Numbered from the stretch's first letter, positions 42,739-52,222 are shown. The stretch: DNA of 62,019 bases from Flavobacteriales bacterium (GCA_947488235.1 CANLAQ010000011.1:1-62019); one strand, 5' to 3'. The notes: generated from the letters alone by a model not told the origin. Numbers and translations are program-made.

Positions 42739-43887
42739 ATGAAGCGACACCAACTTTTCTTCTTGTTTCTAATTCTTGTTTTCCAAAACGCTATAGCTGG
42801 TGAATGGATTCAAAAAGCATCCTTTGGGGGAACCGGGCGCCACAGAGCATCTGGATGTTCAACTACCAATAAAGGATATTTGGGACTTGGCCATATCAAT
42901 GGAGCTGGAGCTAATATTAGTTACAATGATTGGTGGGAATATGATCCTGCGTCTAATTCTTGGACTCAAAAAGCCAATTATCCCGTTGGGAATTATGGCG
43001 CCATTTCTTTTACTGTTAATGATCAACCTCATGTAGGTGGAGGAGCTGCTTTAAATGGTGAGTTTTATCGTTTCAATCCACAAGCTAATTCTTGGATACC
43101 AATTGCGGCATGTCCATTTTTCTCTCCAACGGATACACAAGGATTTTCAATAAATGATAAAGGATATGTTTATAGTCTCAATCAATTGGCCGAATATGAT
43201 CCTCAAAGTGATGCCTGGACATTAAAGACCACAGCGCCGATTAATTTCACCAATTGGAGTTGTAGTTTTGCTATTGAAGGAAGTGGATTTGTTAAGCAAG
43301 GTGCACTTTTATATGAATTTAAACCATTAGAAAATACTTGGATTCAAAGAGCTAATTTTCCTGGAGTAAGCACCGGTGGAAGCTATGGCTTTACTATCAA
43401 TCAAAAGGGATATGTTACTTGTGGTTATGTTGGTGGATTAGCAGTGGTAACACACCAAGCTTGGTATTTTTCACCGGGGACGAATTCATGGACTGCAGCG
43501 GAAGATTTCCCAGGCACAAGCAGGCGATTCCCTGTAGCTTTTGCAATAAATGATAAAGGTTATTTTGGCACAGGCACTAATGGTGTTAATTTTAATGACT
43601 TTTGGCAATATAATCCTGTGGCAGATGTCAGTGCATTAAACGAACTAGCTACACAAATTTCTTTTTATCCTAATCCTGCAAGTGACTACTTGAAATTGCA
43701 TCTTAATGGAATTCAGCAAGAATTAAAGTATGAACTAATTAATTTATCAGGTCAAATGCAATTGAATGGTATTTGCAGTTCAGACAATGCACTGATTGAT
43801 GTAATGAATCTTCCTAGAGGTTCTTATATTTTGAGATTGCGATTACAGGATGCTTTGATATTTTCAGATCAAATAATATTGTTATGA
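42739..43887 (+). CDS. Kelch-repeat T9SS type A cargo, first of three tandem paralogues
   Basis: A 382-residue exported protein with signal peptide (1-20, 'LILVFQNAIA') and about six Kelch repeats forming a beta-propeller: 'WWEYDPASNSWTQKANYPVG', 'FYRFNPQANSWIPIAACP', 'LAEYDPQSDAWTLKTTAP', 'WYFSPGTNSWTAAEDFPG'. A T9SS type A domain ('QISFYPNPASDYLKLHLNG') closes it. It overlaps the next paralogue by 4 bp (ATGA). Kelch propellers bind glycans or proteins; a ligand cannot be inferred. Confidence 0.9.
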   Translation: MKRHQLFFLFLILVFQNAIAGEWIQKASFGGTGRHRASGCSTTNKGYLGLGHINGAGANISYNDWWEYDPASNSWTQKANYPVGNYGAISFTVNDQPHVGGGAALNGEFYRFNPQANSWIPIAACPFFSPTDTQGFSINDKGYVYSLNQLAEYDPQSDAWTLKTTAPINFTNWSCSFAIEGSGFVKQGALLYEFKPLENTWIQRANFPGVSTGGSYGFTINQKGYVTCGYVGGLAVVTHQAWYFSPGTNSWTAAEDFPGTSRRFPVAFAINDKGYFGTGTNGVNFNDFWQYNPVADVSALNELATQISFYPNPASDYLKLHLNGIQQELKYELINLSGQMQLNGICSSDNALIDVMNLPRGSYILRLRLQDALIFSDQIILL

Positions 43888-45086
43888 AGATAGTACTGAT
43901 TTTAATGTTATTATTTTCTACATCTCTTTTTTCTCAAGGAAATAGTTGGAGACAATTGAATGATTTTTTAGGTGGACAAAGAGAAAGAGCGGTCGCTTTC
44001 GCAATAGGAGATTTTGGTTATTTGGGAACAGGGTTAGATACTGCAGAACAAGTTCGAAAAGATTTATGGCGATACGATCCTTTGTTGGATTCCTGGACAC
44101 AAATGGCTGATTTACCCGGTTCGGCAAGAAGGGATGCTATTGGGTTTTCTGCTGGTGGAAAGGGATATATTGGACTAGGTGTTGATAATCACATCTCAAC
44201 ACAAGGTAATAAAAAGAAAGATCTGTGGGAATTTGATCCTTTATTAAATACATGGCTTCAAAAAGCTGATTATCCCGGAGGAGGAGGAAATGGAGCGTTT
44301 TTTAGTACCGTGTTTGTCGCTGATGAAAAAGCCTATGTCTGTGGTGGAAAAATTGGTCCAAATCTCTATATAAATCAAGTGTGGGAATATAAACCTAGTG
44401 CTGATGCTTGGACAGAAAGAGCTCCGTTTCCTGGTGGCGTTCGTTACATAGCAGTTTCCTTTAGTTTAAATGGTGAAGGTTATGTTGGAATGGGAGCAAA
44501 TCAAGATGTGTATAAAAAAGATTTTTATAAATTTAATCCTGGATCGAATTCATGGACTACCATAGCGCCTTTTCCTGCGTACGAACGAGGATCTGCTTGC
44601 GCTTTTGCACTCAACGGAAGAGGCTATGTTTGTCTCGGAACCAATGGTGGTTTGCTTGATGATTTAATTGAATACAATCCTGTCACAAACACTTGGGCAA
44701 TTCGAGCAAGTTACGGTGGAAGCTCTAGAAAAAATGCAGTTGCCTTTGTTATTCATGATAAAGCATATGTTGGAACAGGAAAAGGGTATGACGGAAAAAG
44801 ACGCGGTATGCAAGAATATTCACATGGCGATTATACAAGTATAGAGGAACAAGTCTTAAATCCTATATTGATTTATCCAAATCCTACCCATGGAACTGTT
44901 CAATTGAATCAAGCTGTAAGTGAGAACTCTAAAGTTATGATTTTTGATGCAGTGGGAAATTTAGTCTTAACATCAGATGTAATTCAGGAGGAAATTAATT
45001 TAATAAATTTACCCCAAGGGAAATATATACTAAAGTTAACAAGAGAAAATAATGTAATAGGTACGGCCAGTATAATCAAAAACTAA
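43884..45086 (+). CDS. Kelch-repeat T9SS type A cargo, second paralogue
   Basis: A 400-residue exported protein (signal 'VLILMLLFSTSLFS'). Kelch repeats include 'LWRYDPLLDSWTQMADLPG', 'LWEFDPLLNTWLQKADYPGG', 'VWEYKPSADAWTERAPFPGG', 'FYKFNPGSNSWTTIAPFP' and 'LIEYNPVTNTWAIRASYGG'. The sorting domain begins 'ILIYPNPTHGTVQLNQA' and ends 'GTASIIKN'. It shares its final base with the start codon of the third paralogue (TAATG). The three genes arose by tandem duplication, judging from order and repeat similarity, and are now clearly diverged. Confidence 0.9.
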   Translation: MKIVLILMLLFSTSLFSQGNSWRQLNDFLGGQRERAVAFAIGDFGYLGTGLDTAEQVRKDLWRYDPLLDSWTQMADLPGSARRDAIGFSAGGKGYIGLGVDNHISTQGNKKKDLWEFDPLLNTWLQKADYPGGGGNGAFFSTVFVADEKAYVCGGKIGPNLYINQVWEYKPSADAWTERAPFPGGVRYIAVSFSLNGEGYVGMGANQDVYKKDFYKFNPGSNSWTTIAPFPAYERGSACAFALNGRGYVCLGTNGGLLDDLIEYNPVTNTWAIRASYGGSSRKNAVAFVIHDKAYVGTGKGYDGKRRGMQEYSHGDYTSIEEQVLNPILIYPNPTHGTVQLNQAVSENSKVMIFDAVGNLVLTSDVIQEEINLINLPQGKYILKLTRENNVIGTASIIKN

Positions 45087-46318
45087 TGAAATTATTATAT
45101 TCATTTATCGTAGTAACAATAAGCACTCTAACACTGAATGCTCAAGATTTGTGGCATCAAGTTGATTCGATTAATGGAGCGCCTAAAGCTGCAGCTACAG
45201 CATTTACCGTTGGAGCATATTCCTTTGTAGCAACCGGTTTGGAAGAATATGGACTCAGTAGAAAAATGTACTCTTATGATAGTTTTCAAAATGATTGGGA
45301 CAAAGAAACTTCTCTAGGAAATGACAATGGACAAGGCTTAGATCGTTCTTCAGCTATTTCATTCTCCTCAGAGCAGAATGGTAAAGGTTATGTTGGTTTA
45401 GGGCAAACAGAAACCGTGGCTTATATGAATGATCTTTGGGAGTATGATGTAGTGACCAATGTTTGGACCCAAAAAGCTAATTTTATTGGTTCTCCAAGAA
45501 AACAAGCAGTTGCCTTTACGCTGCAAGGAAATAACTTGACATATGTTGGAACAGGTCAAGATGCAAGCGGACTGAAAAAGGATTTTTATACTTATAACGC
45601 TTCAACGAATATTTGGACACAAATTCAAGACTTTCCTGGTCTTGCTAGAAGAGCTGCAGTAGCTTATTCGGGCGAATATCATGGATTTATTGGTACTGGT
45701 GATGCTGGAGTTTTATTAAATGATTTTTGGATGTATGATGCTGGCTTAGATGCCTGGATTCAAAAAGCTCCATTTCCAGGAACACCTCGTTCTGGTGCAG
45801 TAGCTTGGACGATTGAAAAAGGAATTGACCATCCCTTAGGATATATAGCCTTAGGAGAAGATAATTTGAATCAATTTAAAAACGATGTTTGGGAATATAA
45901 TTACAATACGAATTCTTGGATCCAACGCTCCGATTTTCCAAGCTCAGGACGAAAAAATGCAGTTGCCTTTACTATCGCAGGTATTGCCTATGTGGGAACC
46001 GGTTACGATGGTGCTTTTCATGATGATTTCTATGCGTATTCTGGTACTGCAGGAATTTCAGAAATGACCGCAGAAAATACACTAAATTTTTATCCCAACC
46101 CAAGCCATTCTTTACTTCAAATTAGTGGACAAAAGGAAGCTTTAGTCGGATACAGTATTTATTCACTTACTGGAGCATTAATGGAAGAAAGTACTTTTAA
46201 TCAAGCTGGATCTTATGTTATAGATTTATCAAATGAGCTTAAGAATCCAGGTATTTATATGATTCAATTGAAAGGAAATAAAAAGACTTATCCTTTGCAA
46301 AAAATTATCTTGGAATGA
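45086..46318 (+). CDS. Kelch-repeat T9SS type A cargo, third paralogue
   Basis: A 410-residue exported protein (signal 'LLYSFIVVTISTLTLNA'). Kelch repeats include 'LWEYDVVTNVWTQKANFIG', 'FYTYNASTNIWTQIQDFPG', 'FWMYDAGLDAWIQKAPFPG' and 'VWEYNYNTNSWIQRSDFPS', with 'KNAVAFTIAGIAYVGTGYDG' in the last blade. The T9SS domain starts 'LNFYPNPSHSLLQISG' and ends 'KTYPLQKIILE'. It overlaps the DUF4907 lipoprotein gene by 4 bp, making a four-gene chain with almost no gaps. Confidence 0.9.
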   Translation: MKLLYSFIVVTISTLTLNAQDLWHQVDSINGAPKAAATAFTVGAYSFVATGLEEYGLSRKMYSYDSFQNDWDKETSLGNDNGQGLDRSSAISFSSEQNGKGYVGLGQTETVAYMNDLWEYDVVTNVWTQKANFIGSPRKQAVAFTLQGNNLTYVGTGQDASGLKKDFYTYNASTNIWTQIQDFPGLARRAAVAYSGEYHGFIGTGDAGVLLNDFWMYDAGLDAWIQKAPFPGTPRSGAVAWTIEKGIDHPLGYIALGEDNLNQFKNDVWEYNYNTNSWIQRSDFPSSGRKNAVAFTIAGIAYVGTGYDGAFHDDFYAYSGTAGISEMTAENTLNFYPNPSHSLLQISGQKEALVGYSIYSLTGALMEESTFNQAGSYVIDLSNELKNPGIYMIQLKGNKKTYPLQKIILE

Positions 46319-46701
46319 AATCTGTTTTATTAGGTCTATTAGTTGTCTTAATTGTTTCTTGCGAAAATTCATCTGTAAAAAAAGAGATGGAAATAGTTAA
46401 GCCTGTTCTTCCCTCAGCACCTTCTTCCTTACCTCAAGAAAAGAAAAGCAAAATCTTTAAAAGTCCCTATGAGCTTAGGGTAGTGGAGAACTCATTAGGT
46501 TGGGGCTACGAGATATGGAAAGAAGGCGTAATGGTTATCAATCAAACTCATATTCCGGCAATTCAAGGACTTCGAGCTTTTGATTCTCAAATTCAAGCTG
46601 AAAAAGCTGCTGAAATAATAAAAATCAAACTTGATCAAGGGGTTTTTCCTCCTACCATTTCAATTGTTGAACTCCAAAGTATTGGTGTAGATACCCATTG
46701 A
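46315..46701 (+). CDS. DUF4907-family lipoprotein
   Basis: A 128-residue lipoprotein (lipobox 'LIVSC', Cys16). The domain after a Pro/Ser linker reads 'ENSLGWGYEIWKEGVMVINQ', 'HIPAIQGLRAFDSQIQAEKA' and 'QGVFPPTISIVELQSIGV', which I recognise as the DUF4907 pattern. Function unknown. It ends the GEVED/Kelch operon and overlaps the last Kelch gene by 4 bp. As a membrane-anchored partner it could hold or process the Kelch proteins at the outer membrane; that is inference. Confidence 0.8.
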   Translation: MKSVLLGLLVVLIVSCENSSVKKEMEIVKPVLPSAPSSLPQEKKSKIFKSPYELRVVENSLGWGYEIWKEGVMVINQTHIPAIQGLRAFDSQIQAEKAAEIIKIKLDQGVFPPTISIVELQSIGVDTH

Positions 46702-46705
46702 TGAT

Positions 46706-47206
46706 TTAAGCTCTTTTACCTAATTCAATTACCTCAAGATCATGAAATTTATCTCCTGTAATCGAAAAACGAAGTAAGGTTCTAACAGAATGAAATCCTT
46801 TAACGCCGCAAGCACCTGGATTCATCCAAAGCATATTAAAGCGTTTGTCCATTTGCACCAAGGTAATATGAGAATGTCCACATACCAATAAATTGGCGCC
46901 CCCATTTTTTTCAAGCTCTTCATACAGAGGTTTGGAATAATTTCCGGGTCTACCTGCTATATGCGTCATCAAAACTTCCACATCTTCTACTTTAAATCGA
47001 TGGTGCAAAACCGTTTCAATGCGGATCATGTGATCATCGATATTCCCATATACAGCCCTAGTAGGTTTGAATTGTCGCAATTGATCCAAGACATCTAGTG
47101 TTCCTATATCTCCTGCATGCCAAATCTCATCAACCTCTTTGAAATGCTCAAAAATTCGTGGATCTAAATATCCATGTGTATCTGAGAGTAATCCAATGCG
47201 AATCAT
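46706..47206 (-). CDS. YfcE/MJ0936-family metallophosphoesterase
   Basis: A 166-residue calcineurin-like phosphodiesterase. Metal-binding motifs are in order: 'LLSDTHG' (Asp and His), 'EIWHAGDIG' (GDxx), 'VYGNIDDH' (GNxD), 'VLMTHIAG' and 'LLVCGHSHI' (GHSH). This is a complete dinuclear site. Length is standard. Substrate is unknown. It overlaps the upstream ABC exporter gene by 4 bp and is coupled to it. Confidence 0.94.
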   Translation of the reverse strand: MIRIGLLSDTHGYLDPRIFEHFKEVDEIWHAGDIGTLDVLDQLRQFKPTRAVYGNIDDHMIRIETVLHHRFKVEDVEVLMTHIAGRPGNYSKPLYEELEKNGGANLLVCGHSHITLVQMDKRFNMLWMNPGACGVKGFHSVRTLLRFSITGDKFHDLEVIELGKRA

Positions 47207-48963
47207 ATCTCTTCTTCTCCTTCAAGTAATTGCTTCTGATACATTTCGGCGTAGAATCCAGCGGCAGAAATCAAAGATTCATGCGTTCCCTCTTCAATAA
47301 TACTACCTTCTTGCAAGACTAATATTTTTGTTGCATTACGAATGGTGGAAATTCTATGACTCACAATAATACAAGTTCGATCTGAAGCATTTTGATTTAA
47401 ATTATGCAGGATCTGTTCTTCAGTTTCTGTGTCAACTGCCGATAAACAATCATCAAGCAAAAGCAGTTTTGGTTTTCTTAGTAAAGCACGCGCAATACTG
47501 ATGCGTTGTTTTTGTCCACCGCTCAAATTTACACCTCTTTCACCTAATTCAGTTTCAATACCTAATTCAAATTCTTTGACATTATGATAGACATGAGCTG
47601 CTTCTAAAACAGAAATAATCTCTTCTTCACTTGCATTATTATCATTGGATCCAAAAAGAATATTGTTTTTGATGGTATCGGAAAACAAAAATACATCTTG
47701 AGGAACAATTCCACTTTGCGCTCTAAAAGCATCTAGATTGATCTGATTAATATTTTTCCCGTCAATATTTATAGTACCTGAACTGACATCAAATTGACGC
47801 ATTAACAAACTTAGGATGCTTGATTTTCCACTACCTGTATTCCCTAAAATTGCTAATGTCTCACCAGATTTAACATCGAAACTGAGGTTGTTCAATGCTT
47901 GAATACCGGTATTTTCATAGGTAAAGCTCACATTATTGAAACTGATATTTCCTTTTAAAGCCAAGTTGTCCGTATTATTATTTTCAATTTTCGGAGTTTC
48001 ATTTAAAAATTCATTTATTCTGGCTTGTGAAGCGGAGGCTCTTTGAATAATAGAGGTAACCCAACCAATACTGGCAAATGGCCAAGTCAAAGAGTTAACA
48101 AAAAAGATAAAAGCAACAATTCCTCCCAACGAAATTTGTTTATCATAGGTCATTAGTCCACCAATATAAATAGCAAGCATGGTACTTATTCCAATTAAAA
48201 ATAAAATCGTTGGCATAAATAGGGCATTTACTAGGACCAATTTCATGCTCTTTTGCTTGTACGATTCAGCTGCATCTGCAAGTTTATTTGATGTATCCTT
48301 GTCTCTATTGTAAGCTTTAATTACTCGGATTCCCGCAAATGTTTCCTGTGCAATAGTCGAAATGGTCGATTGTTCTTGTTGAACCTTTCCACTTAACTGA
48401 TTCATTTTACTAGATACCTTGTAGATAATAAAAGACATGATCGGTAATGGAATTAAGACGAACAAAGTCAATTTTCCACTTATTTGAATCATTTGGGTAA
48501 TGGTCATGCTAAAGAGGACCACTAAATTTATGGTATACATAATTCCAGGACCTAGATACATTCTTACTTGACCAACATCCTCTGAAATACGATTCATCAA
48601 ATCGCCTGTTTTGTTCTTCTTGAAAAATGCTAAATCTAATTTTTGATAGTGGTTGAAAATTTCATTTTTGAGATCAAATTCTATAAACCTGGACATTACA
48701 ATGGTAGTTTGTCGCATCAAAAACAAGAAGAATCCTTTAGCAATCGATAATAGGATATATATCCCACCAATTTTTAAGGATAAAAATACAGCGTCATTAA
48801 ATCCATTTATTTTAACAGACCCCATCAACTCATCGACCGTATCTTTAACATATACGGGCATTTTTACACCAAAATAATTACTAATTATGGTAAAAAGTAT
48901 ACCGAATAGAAAGCGCCATTTATATTTGATGAAATATTTATTGAGGTGTCGAAGAGACTTCAT
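47203..48963 (-). CDS. ABC exporter, fused permease and ATPase (MsbA-like)
   Basis: A 586-residue half-transporter that would work as a homodimer in the inner membrane. Residues about 15-310 carry six transmembrane helices. The ATPase has Walker A 'LGNTGSGKSSILSLL', Q-loop 'GIVPQDVFLFSDT', signature 'NLSGGQKQRISIARAL', Walker B 'LLLLDDCLSAVDTET' and H-loop 'IIVSHRIST'. The set is complete. MsbA-like members flip lipids, others export drugs or peptides; sequence alone does not decide. Confidence 0.94.
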   Translation of the reverse strand: MKSLRHLNKYFIKYKWRFLFGILFTIISNYFGVKMPVYVKDTVDELMGSVKINGFNDAVFLSLKIGGIYILLSIAKGFFLFLMRQTTIVMSRFIEFDLKNEIFNHYQKLDLAFFKKNKTGDLMNRISEDVGQVRMYLGPGIMYTINLVVLFSMTITQMIQISGKLTLFVLIPLPIMSFIIYKVSSKMNQLSGKVQQEQSTISTIAQETFAGIRVIKAYNRDKDTSNKLADAAESYKQKSMKLVLVNALFMPTILFLIGISTMLAIYIGGLMTYDKQISLGGIVAFIFFVNSLTWPFASIGWVTSIIQRASASQARINEFLNETPKIENNNTDNLALKGNISFNNVSFTYENTGIQALNNLSFDVKSGETLAILGNTGSGKSSILSLLMRQFDVSSGTINIDGKNINQINLDAFRAQSGIVPQDVFLFSDTIKNNILFGSNDNNASEEEIISVLEAAHVYHNVKEFELGIETELGERGVNLSGGQKQRISIARALLRKPKLLLLDDCLSAVDTETEEQILHNLNQNASDRTCIIVSHRISTIRNATKILVLQEGSIIEEGTHESLISAAGFYAEMYQKQLLEGEEEI

Positions 48964-48974
48964 AGATAATTTTC

Positions 48975-48982
48975 TAAATTTG
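48975..48982 (+). promoter_or_regulatory. -7 box TAAATTTG upstream of the leucine-dehydrogenase-type gene
   Basis: A perfect TAnnTTTG octamer 90 bp before the ATG at 49073, in the divergent gap shared with the ABC exporter. A TTTGCAAA palindrome lies nearby at 48998-49005. No good -33 element is seen. Confidence 0.35.
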
Positions 48983-49072
48983 CGCCATCATGTTGGGTTT
49001 GCAAATGTAATAAATCATCATGAAATGAGTGAAGCAAAAAATAGAATGTCATAAATCAAATTATCGATTTCA

Positions 49073-50143
49073 ATGAATATGAATGATAATCCTGTAATTT
49101 CTCAAATGTCCATGATGGGGCACGAGCAAGTATTATTCTGTAACGATGAAGCTACAGGGTTAAAAGCAATTATTGCTGTTCACAACACAGTTTTAGGTCC
49201 TGCACTTGGTGGAACAAGAGTTTGGGCATACAACAATGAGATGGAAGCATTAAATGATGTGCTGCGTTTGTCGCGTGGTATGACTTATAAGAATGCCATT
49301 TCTGGATTAAATTTAGGTGGAGGTAAAGCTGTAATTATTGGTGATGCTCGAACTATAAAATCTGAAGCGCTTTTTAGAAGATTTGGAAAGTTTGTCAATG
49401 GATTGGCTGGAAAATATATTACTGCAGAAGATGTAGGTGTTTCTCCCTTAGATATGAATTATGTTAGCATGGAAACTCAGCATGTTGTTGGACTACCTGG
49501 AAAAAGTGGAGATCCATCGCCTGTAACTGCATATGGTGTTTACATGGGGATGAAGGCTGCTGCTAAAATTCAATTTGGCTCAGATTCACTTACGGGTAAA
49601 AAAATTGCGGTGCAAGGAGTAGGTCATGTTGGTGAATATCTTGTTAAACACTTGACAGAAGAAGGTGCTCTTGTTTCTATTACCGATATCAATGAGGACA
49701 CTCTTTCTCGTGTAGCTCAAACTTATGGAGCCAAGATTGTTGCTCCTAAGGATATTTATGATATTGATATGGATATCTATGCGCCTTGTGCTTTAGGTGC
49801 TACCATAAATGATGATACATTGAGTAGATTAAAATGTTCCGTCATTGCTGGTGCTGCCAATAATCAATTGATGGACGAACAAAAGCATGGTGTTGAAGTG
49901 ATGAAAAAAGGAATTATTTATGCTCCTGATTTTACCATCAATGCAGGCGGTGTCATTAATTGTTTCTCTGAAGTTCAAGGATTAAGCGCAGCATGGGCTC
50001 ATTCTAAAGCAGAAGAAATTTATACCACCATCCATTCGATTGTGAAGCGATCTCAAGATACACAAATACCTACTTATCAAATAGCCAATAAAATGGCTGA
50101 AGAGCGAATTGAAGCCATTGGTAAAGTTAAATTACCTAGATAA
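49073..50143 (+). CDS. Leu/Val/Phe/Glu-type amino acid dehydrogenase (leucine dehydrogenase-like)
   Basis: A 356-residue NAD(P)-dependent oxidative deaminase. The substrate domain has 'GPALGGTRVW', 'RGMTYKNAISGLNLGGGKAV' with the catalytic and substrate-binding lysines, and 'ITAEDVGVSPLDMN'. The Rossmann domain has 'KKIAVQGVGHVGEYLVKHL', then 'APCALGATIND' and 'AGAANNQLM'. This pattern is that of branched-chain amino acid (leucine) dehydrogenases rather than glutamate dehydrogenase. It probably feeds branched-chain keto acids used for iso-fatty acids, which are abundant in Bacteroidota. nusB follows 4 bp after the stop. Confidence 0.92.
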   Translation: MNMNDNPVISQMSMMGHEQVLFCNDEATGLKAIIAVHNTVLGPALGGTRVWAYNNEMEALNDVLRLSRGMTYKNAISGLNLGGGKAVIIGDARTIKSEALFRRFGKFVNGLAGKYITAEDVGVSPLDMNYVSMETQHVVGLPGKSGDPSPVTAYGVYMGMKAAAKIQFGSDSLTGKKIAVQGVGHVGEYLVKHLTEEGALVSITDINEDTLSRVAQTYGAKIVAPKDIYDIDMDIYAPCALGATINDDTLSRLKCSVIAGAANNQLMDEQKHGVEVMKKGIIYAPDFTINAGGVINCFSEVQGLSAAWAHSKAEEIYTTIHSIVKRSQDTQIPTYQIANKMAEERIEAIGKVKLPR

Positions 50144-50147
50144 ATAC

Positions 50148-51092
50148 ATGCTAAACAGAAGACATTTAAGAATTAAAGTACTTCAACTACTTTACGCTTA
50201 TTATCAATCGGAAGAAGATAATTTTCCAAAAGCGGAAAAGGAATTGTTGTTGACGATTGAACGCATGTACGATATGTACTTGTTTTTACTGCTCACTTTT
50301 TCAGAAGTTAAACGGGCTGCTGAAAATAACCTAGCGGATAAAATGAAAAAAATGCGCCCGACAGAAGAAGATATGCATCCTAATAAAAAATGGGTGGATA
50401 ATAAAATTGTCGCTCAATTAGAAGATTCATTTGCTTTAAGACAATTGACCGAAACGCGTAAAGTAAATTGGATGGGAGCGGAAAGTCAAGAAATGTTCCG
50501 TAAAATATTCTTGCAAGTTATCGAAAGTGAAGTCTATTTCGAACACATGAATAATGGTCAATCTGGTTATGATGAGGACAAACATTTCGTGGTTGCTTTA
50601 TTCAAAGAAGACATTGCTAATTCAAGTGTTTTATATCATTTCTTTGAAGAAAAAAGTATCAATTGGTTAGATGATTTAGATTTATGTTGTTCCATGGCAA
50701 TTAAGTCCATAAAAGGAATGACTGAAAATGTTGATTTTGAACCTTTACCTTTGTTTAAGGAAAATGATGATGAAAAAGAATTCGTTATTGAATTATTCAG
50801 GAATACCATCAAAATGAATGATCAAAGTGAACAATTAATTGCTGAATTAGCGGACAATTGGGAGTTAGATAGGATCGCTAAAATGGACATGCTCCTTTTG
50901 AAAATGAGTATTGCTGAATTACAGATCTTCCCGAGTATCCCAACCAAAGTGACACTTAATGAATATATTGAAATCTCTAAGTTTTACAGTACACCTAAAA
51001 GTAATCTATTTATAAACGGGGTGCTTGACAAAGCAATTACCAAATTAACCGAAGAGAAAAAAATTAAAAAGTCGGGTAGGGGTTTAATTTAA
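50148..51092 (+). CDS. nusB: Transcription antitermination factor NusB (long form)
   Basis: A 314-residue protein, about twice the classical NusB but normal for Bacteroidota. The start is 50148 ('MLNRRHLRIKVLQLLYAYYQ'), with the NusB box 'RRHLRIKVLQLLYAY'. The C-terminal NusB domain contains 'DWELDRIAKMDMLLLKMSIA...IPTKVTLNEYIEISKFYSTP' and 'FINGVLDKAI'. An in-frame ATG at 50109 would fall inside the dehydrogenase gene. It acts in rRNA antitermination and heads the nusB-DUF1573-yajC group. Confidence 0.95.
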   Translation: MLNRRHLRIKVLQLLYAYYQSEEDNFPKAEKELLLTIERMYDMYLFLLLTFSEVKRAAENNLADKMKKMRPTEEDMHPNKKWVDNKIVAQLEDSFALRQLTETRKVNWMGAESQEMFRKIFLQVIESEVYFEHMNNGQSGYDEDKHFVVALFKEDIANSSVLYHFFEEKSINWLDDLDLCCSMAIKSIKGMTENVDFEPLPLFKENDDEKEFVIELFRNTIKMNDQSEQLIAELADNWELDRIAKMDMLLLKMSIAELQIFPSIPTKVTLNEYIEISKFYSTPKSNLFINGVLDKAITKLTEEKKIKKSGRGLI

Positions 51093-51101
51093 TTTTTTAA
51101 A

Positions 51102-51500
51102 ATGAAAAATATGAAAAGTATCATTGGAATCTTATTGGTAGGATTAATTCTTGTTTCTTGTACAGGAAATCAAGATATTGAAGTGGGACAAAAAACCACA
51201 ATGGAAGTTAATTTACTTTATGATGCTGGAAATGTAATAAAAGGAGAAGTAATTAATGCCAAGTTTAAAGTGAAAAATACAGGTGATTATCCATTAGTTT
51301 TTGGTGAGGTAAGACCTTCTTGTTCTTGTACCGTACCCCACAAACCAGAAGAGCCGATTCAACCAGGAGAAACTGGAGAAATTGTCGCTCAAGTCATGAC
51401 AGATCAATTGATCACTAAAAATGTAACAAAGTCTATAACCCTTTTAACCAATACAGAACCATCGACTACAACATTGATCATTAAAGCAGTAATCAAATAA
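51102..51500 (+). CDS. DUF1573 lipoprotein
   Basis: A 132-residue lipoprotein (lipobox 'LILVSC', Cys20). The mature part is an ASPM/SPD-2-like immunoglobulin fold: 'GEVINAKFKVKNTGDYPLVF', then 'RPSCSCTVPHKPEEPIQPGE', the Cys-rich signature of DUF1573. Function is unknown. The gene lies 9 bp after nusB and 20 bp before yajC, an arrangement common in Bacteroidota. Confidence 0.9.
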   Translation: MKNMKSIIGILLVGLILVSCTGNQDIEVGQKTTMEVNLLYDAGNVIKGEVINAKFKVKNTGDYPLVFGEVRPSCSCTVPHKPEEPIQPGETGEIVAQVMTDQLITKNVTKSITLLTNTEPSTTTLIIKAVIK

Positions 51501-51520
51501 CCAATAATAAATTTAAAATT

Positions 51521-51802
51521 ATGTCAAGTAATCCAACACAAAGTATCATCATGATTGTAGTGATGATTGTTATCTTTTATTTTTTTATGATTCGTCCGAA
51601 TATGAAAAAACAAAAAGAAGCTAAAAAGTTTAGAGAAGGAATTAAAAGTGGTGATAAAGTCGTAACGATTGGTGGTATCCATGGAAAAGTTCTGGAAGTA
51701 AGTGAAACAACTATTTTGATTCAATCTGAAGGAAGTAAATTACGCTTAGAAAAGTCTGCCATCGCAACTTCGGTAGAAGATCAAATTACAGAGAAGGCTT
51801 AA
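51521..51802 (+). CDS. yajC: Preprotein translocase subunit YajC
   Basis: A 93-residue inner-membrane accessory of the SecDF complex. One membrane helix ('IIMIVVMIVIFYFFMIRP', about 9-26) is followed by 'NMKKQKEAKKFREGIKSGDK' and 'VVTIGGIHGKVLEV', which are diagnostic of YajC. secD and secF are not in the window. Confidence 0.96.
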   Translation: MSSNPTQSIIMIVVMIVIFYFFMIRPNMKKQKEAKKFREGIKSGDKVVTIGGIHGKVLEVSETTILIQSEGSKLRLEKSAIATSVEDQITEKA

Positions 51803-51907
51803 TAATTTTTAACCTTTGGTGTAGATAAAAATAATTATTACTTTAAATCTTAACAGTATTGAATTTTTTATCTATTTTTAAAATCTAATTTTAATTAAAA
51901 TATAAAA

Positions 51908-52201
51908 ATGAAGAAATTAACTTATTTACTTGCATTTACAATGTTTATGGGATTATCCTCTTGTGGGGGATCTGAGATTTGTAACTGTGCAGATACTTGG
52001 TTAGAGGTATCTAAAGAAATGAAAGCAGCTGGAACTGATGCTGGTAAATTCAAAGCGATTCAAGATAAGCACAAGGAAGATCTTGCTAAATGTGAGAAAT
52101 TAGGTGTTGGAAAAACTCCTGAGGAACTTAAGAAAATGGAAGTTACTTTGAAAGAATGTGAATCATTTAAGGAAATGGAAAAAATGCAAGCTAATCCATA
52201 A
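51908..52201 (+). CDS. Small lipoprotein of unknown function
   Basis: A 97-residue protein with lipobox 'GLSSC' (Cys19). The mature part is short, helical and charged ('WLEVSKEMKAAGTDAGKFKA', 'TPEELKKMEVTLKECESF') with Cys at 'ICNC', 'AKCEK' and 'KECES' that could form disulfides. It has its own AT-rich upstream region (51803-51907) and a strong terminator, so it is probably monocistronic. Family not recognised. Confidence 0.72.
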   Translation: MKKLTYLLAFTMFMGLSSCGGSEICNCADTWLEVSKEMKAAGTDAGKFKAIQDKHKEDLAKCEKLGVGKTPEELKKMEVTLKECESFKEMEKMQANP

Positions 52202-52222
52202 TAGCTTTTTTCTAAATATTAT

